Shown piece after piece: positions 1 through 7,630 of a DNA stretch of 64,000 nucleotides. The notes below the pieces were generated by a model. It was given only the letters and a program-made list of their open reading frames with translations, was not told the origin of the DNA and searched no databases. The first letter of the stretch is position 1. Every line of letters starts with the position of its first letter. The stretch lies in contig JAUSOD010000070.1 in the NCBI GenBank assembly GCA_030656215.1, positions 248,001-312,000 of the forward strand, in the 5' to 3' direction. Origin of the DNA: Azoarcus sp. GTDB taxonomy: Bacteria > Pseudomonadota > Gammaproteobacteria > Burkholderiales > Rhodocyclaceae. The translations under genes and the position numbers were made by a program.

Positions 1-70
1 GCTACAATCGGGACAATGATTCCGACGCCTGCGATCGGCATGATCCAAATCAGAATGGACTCCTCGAGAG

Positions 71-487
71 ATGGACACACTGGCTTCCCTGAATGCAGCG
101 CAGAAACTACGCCATGCCGGTGTACCGCTGACGGTGCCGCGTCTTGAAATCGCCCGGGTATTGCTGACCGAGCCGGTCCATCTTGCGGCCGATCAGGTGC
201 TCGCGCTGGTGCGCGAACGCTCGCCTGAAACGTCCCGGGCCACCGTCTACAACACGCTGCGCCTGTTTCGAGAGAAGAACTTGGTTAGAGAGCTGATCGT
301 TGACCCCGAGCGGGTGGTGTATGACTCGAACACCGACCCCCACTATCATCTGTACGACGTCGACACTGGGCAACTCACCGATGTCTCGGCTGACGAGTTG
401 CGCGTTGTCGGCATGCCCCAGCTACCCGGTCACGTCGAACTGGATCAGGTCGACGTGATCATCCGGGTGCGTGGCAAGCGTTCCTGA
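71..487 (+). CDS. Fur-family transcriptional regulator, Irr/PerR-like
   Basis: Fur-type winged helix (VPRLEIARVLL, SRATVYNTLRLFREKNLVRE) and HYHLYDVDTGQLTD motif; no cysteine residues in the protein. Confidence 0.85.
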   Translation: MDTLASLNAAQKLRHAGVPLTVPRLEIARVLLTEPVHLAADQVLALVRERSPETSRATVYNTLRLFREKNLVRELIVDPERVVYDSNTDPHYHLYDVDTGQLTDVSADELRVVGMPQLPGHVELDQVDVIIRVRGKRS

Positions 488-550
488 GCGAAGCGCTGCT
501 GCCTATGGGCGGTCAAGGCTGACGGAGGCAAGGCTGGCTGGCAATGCGGC

Positions 551-967
551 TTATTTTGCCGGGACGGTGATGAATCCCATTTTTTCGATACCTGCTTCGC
601 GTGCGGCAGACATCAGCTCGGCCAGCTTCTGGTAACGGGTGTCCTGGTCGGCACGCAAGTGCAGTTCGGGTTGAGGGCTTTTTGCCGCTGCGTCTCGCAG
701 GCGAGCGTTCAGTGCATCTTCCGACAGCGGTTCGTCGTTCCAGTACATCTTGCCGACCGCGTCGAGCGCGAGCGTAACCGTTTCCGGCTTCTCTACATTC
801 GGTTGGCTGGCCGCCTTGGGCAGGTCGATCTTCACCGAATGCGTCAGCAATGGCGCCGTGATCATGAACACGATCAACAGCACCAGCATCACGTCGATCA
901 ACGGAACCATGTTGATCTCGCTGGTGGGTAGCCGCTCACTGCCCTGACTGAAGCCACCGAAGGCCAT
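551..967 (-). CDS. exbD: Biopolymer transport protein ExbD/TolR family
   Basis: SEINMVPLIDVMLVLLIVFMITAPLLTHSVKIDLPKA is typical of ExbD; start taken at MAFGGFSQG rather than the longer ORF start. Confidence 0.9.
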   Translation of the reverse strand: MAFGGFSQGSERLPTSEINMVPLIDVMLVLLIVFMITAPLLTHSVKIDLPKAASQPNVEKPETVTLALDAVGKMYWNDEPLSEDALNARLRDAAAKSPQPELHLRADQDTRYQKLAELMSAAREAGIEKMGFITVPAK

Positions 968-1716
968 TATGCCGCCTCCGGTGATGGGCTGCGTGCGCCG
1001 GCCTTGCGGCTTTCCGTGCGTTCGTCCAGCGGTGCAATCCGGGCACCGGTCGTAAACCATGCTTGCAGATCGTGAGCGAAGGCGTCCAGTTCGGAGAGCT
1101 CCACGCGATTGGCGCGGGTAAAGGCGTTGTAGGCAAGGACCGCCGGAATGGCCACGAACAGGCCGAAGGCGGTCATGATCAGCGCCTCGCCCACCGGGCC
1201 GGCGACCTTGTCCAGGGTAGCCAGGCCGGAGGCCGAGATATTGACCAGGGCGTGGTAGATGCCCCAGACGGTACCGAAGAGGCCGACGAAGGGGGCGGTG
1301 GAGCCGATCGAGGCGAGCATGGTGAGGCCGGACTCGAGCCTGGAGGTCGACATCGCAATCGACTTGCGCAGGGCGCGGGTCACGAACTCGTCCGCGTCCA
1401 GCGTGCCGCCGAGGGTTTCACGATGGCCGTGCTGGCGTAGGTGGTCGGTGGCGGCAGCGCCCTGACGAGCGAGTTCCTCGAAGGGCGATTCGGGTGCCTG
1501 TTCGCTCAGGCGTTGCAGGCCGGCGCTCAGGCTGGGGGCTGCCCAGAACGCGTCAACCGCGTTGTCGCTGCGACGGGCGCGCAACTGGCGCAGGCTGCGG
1601 ACGAGGATCAGATACCAGCTGGTGATCGACATCAGCAGCAGGATGGCGCCGACGGCTCTGATGATGTAGTCGGACTGACCCCACAGGTGGGCAAGGCCGA
1701 AGGTTTGGGTTTCCAT
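967..1716 (-). CDS. exbB: MotA/TolQ/ExbB proton channel protein
   Basis: LESGLTMLASIGSTAPFVGLFGTVWGIYHAL...GEALIMTAFGLFVAIPAVLAYN typical of ExbB. Confidence 0.92.
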   Translation of the reverse strand: METQTFGLAHLWGQSDYIIRAVGAILLLMSITSWYLILVRSLRQLRARRSDNAVDAFWAAPSLSAGLQRLSEQAPESPFEELARQGAAATDHLRQHGHRETLGGTLDADEFVTRALRKSIAMSTSRLESGLTMLASIGSTAPFVGLFGTVWGIYHALVNISASGLATLDKVAGPVGEALIMTAFGLFVAIPAVLAYNAFTRANRVELSELDAFAHDLQAWFTTGARIAPLDERTESRKAGARSPSPEAA

Positions 1717-1718
1717 GC

Positions 1719-2630
1719 TCAGTTTCCTTCCAGTTTGAATATGATTGGGACCAACACCGAGGCTTCGATGGCACGCTCGCCCTGGCGCGCAGGAACGAAC
1801 CGCCAGCGTGACACCGCATTGCGCGCCGCTTCGTCAAGGCGTTCGGAACCCGAGCTGCGGGCCGTTTCGATGCGGCCGGGGAGCCCGTCCGGTTTGACCA
1901 CGACGCGCAGCATCACCTTGCCTTCTTCGCGCATACGGCGCGATAGCGGTGGGTAGGCTGGAGCCGGGTTGTTGAGATAGTCGGCATCGAAGCGGGCAGC
2001 GCTGACGGCTGCGGGCGCTGGCGCGGCGGGGCCGGTGTCTGCGGCTATCGGCTGTGCCGGTGCCATCGGAGCAGGGGCCGGTGCCGGCTCGGGCTCTGCG
2101 CTGGAAAGTGCGGTCGCGGACTGGGTGAGTACCGGTTCGGCCGGCTTCGGCGGGGCCGCTTTGGGCGGGGGAGGTCGTTTGACCGGCTGCGGCTTGGGGG
2201 GGGCGGGCTTCTGGACCGGTATCGGTATCGGGGGCGGCGGCGCAGGGGGCTGCACCTCCGGCTGGGGGGGGGCTGCCTGCGGAATGAAGGAAACCTCGAT
2301 CGGGCGGATCTCCGGCGGTGTCGCCGTCCGGGTGCCCAGATACGTCAGGGCCAAGCCACCCGTGGCGTGCAGGGCCACCACCAGCAGCAGCACGATTGCG
2401 CGCCGCCCAAGGGTGTTCTTCGGTGCCCCGGCGCTCCGGCTGATGAGGGGCTGCACATCTGCGCGACGGGGCTGGGCGGGCGGGAGTCTGTCCATGAACG
2501 GGGCCGCAGGCAGCGGGAGTGCGGTGGAGGCAGCGTGCATTGTATGAAGGTTTGGGGTCGGAATCGCGTTCTTGGGGTCTGCAGTCAGACGACTATCAGT
2601 GGGTTCAGGGACGGCCAGCAGCGGGTTCAT
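1719..2630 (-). CDS. tonB: Energy transducer TonB
   Basis: N-terminal TM segment, long Pro-rich linker, C-terminal TonB domain (YPPLSRRMREEGKVMLRVVVKPDG). Start uncertain; an internal Met at about 2540 is possible. Confidence 0.9.
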   Translation of the reverse strand: MNPLLAVPEPTDSRLTADPKNAIPTPNLHTMHAASTALPLPAAPFMDRLPPAQPRRADVQPLISRSAGAPKNTLGRRAIVLLLVVALHATGGLALTYLGTRTATPPEIRPIEVSFIPQAAPPQPEVQPPAPPPPIPIPVQKPAPPKPQPVKRPPPPKAAPPKPAEPVLTQSATALSSAEPEPAPAPAPMAPAQPIAADTGPAAPAPAAVSAARFDADYLNNPAPAYPPLSRRMREEGKVMLRVVVKPDGLPGRIETARSSGSERLDEAARNAVSRWRFVPARQGERAIEASVLVPIIFKLEGN

Positions 2631-2657
2631 TCATGCAAGTTTATTGCATTAATGGGT

Positions 2658-2801
2658 TCACAGGCTTGCCGAACCGATCATCGTGTACAGCAGCATGGCC
2701 GCCGCGATCAGGTAGAGCGCTAGCCGCTTTGTCTGGAAGATCGGTCGGGGACCAAGGTGCCGATCGGGTGCGGGCAGGTGTGGGGGCGGGACAAAGCGCA
2801 T
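2658..2801 (-). CDS. Putative 47-aa small membrane protein (not in ORF track)
   Basis: Reading the minus strand from ATG at 2801: MRFVPPPHLPAPDRHLGPRPIFQTKRLALYLIAAAMLLYTMIGSASL*, with GAGGAAA upstream and one predicted TM segment. Confidence 0.5.
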   Translation of the reverse strand: MRFVPPPHLPAPDRHLGPRPIFQTKRLALYLIAAAMLLYTMIGSASL

Positions 2802-2847
2802 GACTCAGGTTTCCTCGTCACATGGCACAGGGAGGCCCCCGCGCCGG

Positions 2848-2958
2848 TCAGAATGCAGCGTGATCCATCCGCAAGCGCAGAAAATACGGATTGATTGCAG
2901 CCAGCTCGATGCTCAGTTGCCTGTTCAGGAACTGTATGACCTTCTTGTCGACTTTCAT
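2848..2958 (-). pseudogene. Truncated bacterioferritin N-terminus (bfr remnant)
   Basis: MKVDKKVIQFLNRQLSIELAAINPYFLRLRMDHAAF* closely resembles the Bfr N-terminus (MKGDxKVIxxLNxxLxNELxAINQYFLHARM) and then stops; start overlaps the bfd stop as ATGA (2955-2958). Confidence 0.75.
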
Positions 2959-3197
2959 GTTGCTTCCAGCGCAATGCGGTACGAGGCGCGTTGCACCGCA
3001 TTGGGTGCTGCAATCTCGCAGTCCGGTTTCGGCTCGCCGAGTGCAGCACGCAGGCAGTCTCGCGCACATACCGCGCACCGGCCGCATTCCTCGGTCACGC
3101 CCAGTTCCTCGCGCAGGTGGCGCAGGGTGGAGCTGCCATTGCGGACTGCGTCGCCGATGTGGCGCTCGGTCACTGCTTTGCAGACACAGACATACAT
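2955..3197 (-). CDS. bfd: Bacterioferritin-associated ferredoxin (BFD-like [2Fe-2S])
   Basis: MYVCVCKAVTERHIGDAVRNG...CGRCAVCARDCL; CxCx(n)CxxC cysteine pattern. Confidence 0.88.
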   Translation of the reverse strand: MYVCVCKAVTERHIGDAVRNGSSTLRHLREELGVTEECGRCAVCARDCLRAALGEPKPDCEIAAPNAVQRASYRIALEAT

Positions 3198-3237
3198 AGT
3201 TTAGCCTCGTCGATCAATATTTCCGCTTTGTGGCGGT

Positions 3238-3450
3238 CTATTTGGTCAGGATCAGCTTCCCGGCACGGGTGGCACGCAAGATGTAGGCCACGCCCAAGTG
3301 ATTGATCGTGACGCTGGATCTGCCCTCAAGCAACTGGCTGCTTACAATCGCGTTTCCCGATGTTTCGGCTGGGAGCACGACTGCATCCGGCACCTCTGTT
3401 TGCCTGTTGGTGTCTGCAGGATAGCTGCCTTCAGCAGTCGAGTTGCTCAT
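3238..3450 (-). CDS. hemP: Hemin uptake protein HemP
   Basis: Short protein ending SSQLLEGRSSVTINHLGVAYILRATRAGKLILTK, characteristic of HemP. Confidence 0.88.
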   Translation of the reverse strand: MSNSTAEGSYPADTNRQTEVPDAVVLPAETSGNAIVSSQLLEGRSSVTINHLGVAYILRATRAGKLILTK

Positions 3451-3465
3451 CGAGGTAATTTAACG

Positions 3466-3485
3466 AATAAGAATGATTTGCATTA
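3466..3485. promoter_or_regulatory. Candidate Fur/iron-responsive operator upstream of hemP
   Basis: AATAAGAATGATTTGCATTA in an AT-rich patch just upstream of hemP; imperfect AATG-N5-CATT dyad, only moderate match to Fur box. Confidence 0.35.
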
Positions 3486-3540
3486 AACCAGAGTGCTATA
3501 GCTGCGTCAATGTTTTTCCCTGCGTGTCTGCGCCGGTGGA

Positions 3541-3993
3541 TCAACGAAGGGGAAGGAGTGCCTGTAGTCTGCTGTCGGCATGGTCTGCCGGCAGGTAACC
3601 AATTGCGCCCGGCGTGGTGGCGATCCAGTTGCCGGCCTGCTCCGCGCTTGGGGCTTCGCGGGGCGGTTGCGCGCGACCGGTGAAGACCTGTCGTGACCAG
3701 TAGGCGCGGGTCTGGATCGGGTTCTTGCCGGTGAGAAGCAGGTAAAACCGGTCACGAACCGGCCCGGCTGGCAGGTCGATGAGGGCTACCGGGGTGCCGT
3801 CGGACAGCGTCGTTCTGCGACCGAGGAAAAGTTGTTCTGCTTCGTCACGGGTGAGTTTGGCGATCGGCCCGTTGCGGGCGCTGACAATGAGGACCTCGGA
3901 CGCGTTCGCGCTGGGTGAGCTCATCAGCGCTCCTCCGGCGAGAAGACCGGCAACCAGTAGCGGAACCACGAGGCGTTGTTCAGAACGTGACAT
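3541..3993 (-). CDS. Short PstS-like periplasmic substrate-binding-domain protein
   Basis: Signal peptide, then ARNGPIAKLTRDEAEQLFLGRRTTLSDGTPVALIDLPAGPVRDRFYLLLTGKNPIQTRAYWSRQVFTGRAQPPREAPSAEQAGNWIATTPGAIGYLP, typical of PstS-like proteins. Confidence 0.72.
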   Translation of the reverse strand: MSRSEQRLVVPLLVAGLLAGGALMSSPSANASEVLIVSARNGPIAKLTRDEAEQLFLGRRTTLSDGTPVALIDLPAGPVRDRFYLLLTGKNPIQTRAYWSRQVFTGRAQPPREAPSAEQAGNWIATTPGAIGYLPADHADSRLQALLPLR

Positions 3994-5170
3994 CGAGCGC
4001 AACACCCAACATATTGATCGCACGATCGCGCGGATCCGTGATGGCCGGATTCCCGCGCGGGAAATAGCTTCCCCAACTGTCGTTCCTTGTTTGAGTGTGG
4101 CTGAGTTCGACCTTAAGTGCAGCATCGCGGCGGACGTCCCAGCGTGCTCCCAGCGTGATGCTGTGCTGAGCCATATTGCGCGATGCCAGGAAGCCGTTCA
4201 GATAGGGCTCGAGTGGTGCGGGAACAGATGCGGTGGTGATCGGGCGATCCTCCGTCTGACGAGCCAGCGTCACATACGGCATCACGTTTTCGAACCGATG
4301 GCCGACGGTGAAGTGCCACCCATGCGCGCTGTTGGCGTAGCGCCGGTTCACCCGTCGCGCGTACTCTCCGACCAGGAGCCAGCGCCCGTCGTCCCACTGA
4401 AACCCGGCAGAGCTGAAGGTGGCATAGCCATCGTTGCCCGAGAGTTCGCGATTGACCTCCGTCGGCACGATGGCGGTGAGCAATGAGAAGTTCGCGTCGG
4501 ACCATTTCAGCGTGAGGTCCGACTCACCGTGACCGACGAAGAGCGTAAACCGTTCGGTGGTAAGAGTCAGGTTCACGCCCATCAAGCGGTCGAGGCGCGC
4601 TTTACCGTCGCGGTGAATCGGGATGTAGCTCCTGCCCAGATAGGGGTGTATTTCCAGGTCTGCGTTGGCGATCCGGGTACGAAACAGCAGGTCGATGCCA
4701 TCGAGGTCGGAAAACGGGTTCAGCCCATAGACCTCGACTGGCGGGCGTATCCATGGATTGGCGTAATTGATGTCGAGCGAATCGGACAGCATGAAGAAGG
4801 GGATGCGCAGGCGTCCGGCGCGGACTGTCAGCTCCGGTGCGAGACTGTGGCTGACAAAGGCCAGGCTTGCGCGCGGCGTGTAGTCTCCCTGGGGGCTTTC
4901 CCTGCTTAGCAGCTGAACAACCATACTGGTGCGAGGGGTAAACACGACGTTGCCCTGGATGCCAAGGACAGTGTCCGGACCGAAGTCCGGAGACTCTGCG
5001 CCGGGATGATCGAGACCCACGCGAATGAAGCGGATGTCCGACTGGTTGACCGCGACCATGCCCAGGGTCCCGAAACCGGAAAGGTGTATGCTGGGCGCAT
5101 CGGCCAGGGTCGATGTCGCGGTGCATGCCATCACGAGAGCAATACCCCCCGCACGCAATGCTTTGATCAT
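3980..5170 (-). CDS. Putative outer-membrane beta-barrel/porin-like protein
   Basis: Signal peptide, IHLSGFGTLGMVAV start, alternating amphipathic strands, C-terminal aromatic (LGVALDVTF); start overlaps upstream gene stop as ATGA. Confidence 0.65.
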   Translation of the reverse strand: MIKALRAGGIALVMACTATSTLADAPSIHLSGFGTLGMVAVNQSDIRFIRVGLDHPGAESPDFGPDTVLGIQGNVVFTPRTSMVVQLLSRESPQGDYTPRASLAFVSHSLAPELTVRAGRLRIPFFMLSDSLDINYANPWIRPPVEVYGLNPFSDLDGIDLLFRTRIANADLEIHPYLGRSYIPIHRDGKARLDRLMGVNLTLTTERFTLFVGHGESDLTLKWSDANFSLLTAIVPTEVNRELSGNDGYATFSSAGFQWDDGRWLLVGEYARRVNRRYANSAHGWHFTVGHRFENVMPYVTLARQTEDRPITTASVPAPLEPYLNGFLASRNMAQHSITLGARWDVRRDAALKVELSHTQTRNDSWGSYFPRGNPAITDPRDRAINMLGVALDVTF

Positions 5171-7611
5171 GGCTGCTTTTCCTTGAGGCCGTGGGCGAGG
5201 AGCTGCGCTGCGGCTTCTGCGGGGACAGGACGCGAGAACAGATAACCCTGGCCAAAATCACATCCCATGGCGGCAAGCGTGGTGGCCTGCTCCTCTGTTT
5301 CGATACACTCGGCGACCACTGCAATGCCCAGATCGTGGGCGAGTTCGATGCTGCGACGGACGATGGCACGCAGGCGCAGGTCCTTGGTGATCGCGCCGAC
5401 GAAGCTGCCGTCGAGCTTCAGTACGTCGCAGGGGATCGTGTGCAGATAGCTGAGCGCCGAGTATCCGGTGCCGAAGTCGTCGATCAGCACCTTGATGCCG
5501 GCGTTGCGAAGTCGCTGCAGGGTGAGGCTGGCGGGACCGTCGGGGCGGGCGAGCACGCTCTCGGTGACCTCGAACCGCAACTGACCTGGCTCCAGGTCTG
5601 CCGCATGGATGATGGCGATAAGTTCATCTGCAAGCTTGGGGCGAGAAAGTTGTTTGGCCGACAGATTGACGCTGACCGGCGGGGTGGGCGCATTATCGGC
5701 TTCAAGCTGCCATTGGCGGATATCCTCACAGGTGCGGCGCAGTACGACGAGGCCGAGCTCATGGATCATGTCGAGCGTTTCCGCCAACGGAATGAACTGT
5801 GATGGGGGCAGCATGCCGTGGATCGGATGCTTCCATCTCACCAGTGCCTCGAAACTCGCAATCTGGCGCATGGCAAGGCATACGATGGGCTGATAGTGCA
5901 CACTCAGTGCGCCGGATGCGAGCGCATTGCGCAGGTCGATTTCAAGTTGCAATGTATTGAGCGCGAGCGTGTGCATCGAGGCGTGAAAAACCTCGACCGA
6001 CCCCGTGTCCGACAGGCGTGCCATCTGCAGCGCATTGTCGGCGTCGCGCAACAGGGCTTCGGCGTCGTTGCGTTCGCTGTCGCTCATCGCGAGCCCGATA
6101 CGGCACTTCGGATAGAGCTTGCGATCGGCTCCGGCGCTGTCAAAGCCGGGCAGCTCCACCAAGGTTTCGGCCGTGCGCAAGGCCTCGGTGGTATCGGTGA
6201 TGCCGTTCAGCAGCACGGCAAACTGGTCGCCACCGACTCGAGCAGCCAAATCGCCTTCCCTTAGCGAGTGGACAAGGTGGTTGGCAACGCCGCGCAGCAG
6301 ATGATCGCCGGTGGCGTGGCCGTAACTGTCGTTAACCAAGTGGAAGCGCTCAAGATTGATCGCCAGCACGGCAAAGTGATAACTGTCGTCCCGCCGTTGC
6401 TGACCAAGTGCCAGGCGCACATGCTCGATGAACAGGGCCCGGTTGGGAAGCCCGGTAAGGCCGTCATGAAGCGCGTCATGCACGAGTTGCTGCTCGGCGC
6501 GCTTGCGCAGGTGGACGTCGCTGATGGAGCCCGCCATCCGGACGGCTCGTCCTTTGGCATCGCGTTGTGCCACCCCGCGGGTCATGATCCAGCGATAGCT
6601 GCCGTCGGCCTGGCGGATTCGGTGTTCGAGCATGAACTGGGGGTTGTCACCCTTGAGGTGGTCCACCATGCGAGCGCGATATCCCGGGGCATCTTCGGGG
6701 TGCAGTCGCTCGGTGAAGGGGCTTGCGTCGGTGTCGTGAATACCGGATGGCAAGCCGACCAGTTCGCAGAACCGGGGCGAAAAATAAGTTCGGTCATGGG
6801 TGATGTCCCAGTCCCACAGTCCGTCGTTGGCTCCCTTAATTGCCAGCGCATAGCGCTCTTCACTGGCCTTCAGTCGATCTGCCGTCTGCTGCAGTTCGGC
6901 TACTCGCTGTTGCAGCGTCGAGGCCATGATGTTGAAGTGGTGGGCAAGGCGCGCGAGTTCGTCTTCGCCTTCGTCGGGCAGGCGATGATTGAGAAAACCG
7001 TCGGTGATCGCCTTGCTGCCCGCAAGCAGGCCGGCAAGCTTGTTGCTGAGCAGGTAGCCGATACCCGATAGCAACACGAAAGTGATGAAAATCTCGACCA
7101 GTGCGATCAGCAGGCCCTGCGCAACAATCGCGCTGCGTGCGGCAGCCAGCACCGAAACCGACACCCCGAACTGCAGGAAGCCCACTTCGTTACGCGGTAG
7201 CAGAAGCGGTCGCCGGACATGGATCACCGGCTGATCGAGCAGGGTGGCGAGTCCTTTGCCGAGTTCGGCGTTTGCTGGCGGGAGCGTTTGCATGGCGGGC
7301 TGGCCGGCACTCAGCATCAGCGCGCCACTTGCGTCGCCGATGCGCACATAAACCAGCCCTTCGCTGGAGTCGGCGAGCAGTTCTCCCAGGGTGTCCTGCA
7401 AGGTGCCGTAGTTTTGCCGTTCGCCGTAGGCGGTGGCCATCGCATGCAGCATGCTCGCATTCTGGTTGATCAGGGTCTCCAGGCTGGCAGTCGAGGCGTC
7501 GTTCATCAGCCGTACGCTGTTGGCCAGCAGCAGGCTCAGCAGCACGACCTGTACGGCCGTACTGGCGAGCAGCAGGCGTGCCCGGATCGAGCTGTTGCGG
7601 AATGGCATGCG
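5167..7611 (-). CDS. Membrane HAMP-PAS-GGDEF(degenerate)-EAL signalling protein
   Basis: Two TM segments flanking a periplasmic region, PAS domain (WDWDITHDRTYFSPRFCELVG), degenerate GGDEF (RVGGDQF), EAL domain (FEALVRW, DDFGTGYSALSYL). Start uncertain (7611 or 7674). Confidence 0.9.
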   Translation of the reverse strand, partial: RMPFRNSSIRARLLLASTAVQVVLLSLLLANSVRLMNDASTASLETLINQNASMLHAMATAYGERQNYGTLQDTLGELLADSSEGLVYVRIGDASGALMLSAGQPAMQTLPPANAELGKGLATLLDQPVIHVRRPLLLPRNEVGFLQFGVSVSVLAAARSAIVAQGLLIALVEIFITFVLLSGIGYLLSNKLAGLLAGSKAITDGFLNHRLPDEGEDELARLAHHFNIMASTLQQRVAELQQTADRLKASEERYALAIKGANDGLWDWDITHDRTYFSPRFCELVGLPSGIHDTDASPFTERLHPEDAPGYRARMVDHLKGDNPQFMLEHRIRQADGSYRWIMTRGVAQRDAKGRAVRMAGSISDVHLRKRAEQQLVHDALHDGLTGLPNRALFIEHVRLALGQQRRDDSYHFAVLAINLERFHLVNDSYGHATGDHLLRGVANHLVHSLREGDLAARVGGDQFAVLLNGITDTTEALRTAETLVELPGFDSAGADRKLYPKCRIGLAMSDSERNDAEALLRDADNALQMARLSDTGSVEVFHASMHTLALNTLQLEIDLRNALASGALSVHYQPIVCLAMRQIASFEALVRWKHPIHGMLPPSQFIPLAETLDMIHELGLVVLRRTCEDIRQWQLEADNAPTPPVSVNLSAKQLSRPKLADELIAIIHAADLEPGQLRFEVTESVLARPDGPASLTLQRLRNAGIKVLIDDFGTGYSALSYLHTIPCDVLKLDGSFVGAITKDLRLRAIVRRSIELAHDLGIAVVAECIETEEQATTLAAMGCDFGQGYLFSRPVPAEAAAQLLAHGLKEKQP

Positions 7612-7630
7612 CATGAGGGCTGTGCTCGGG

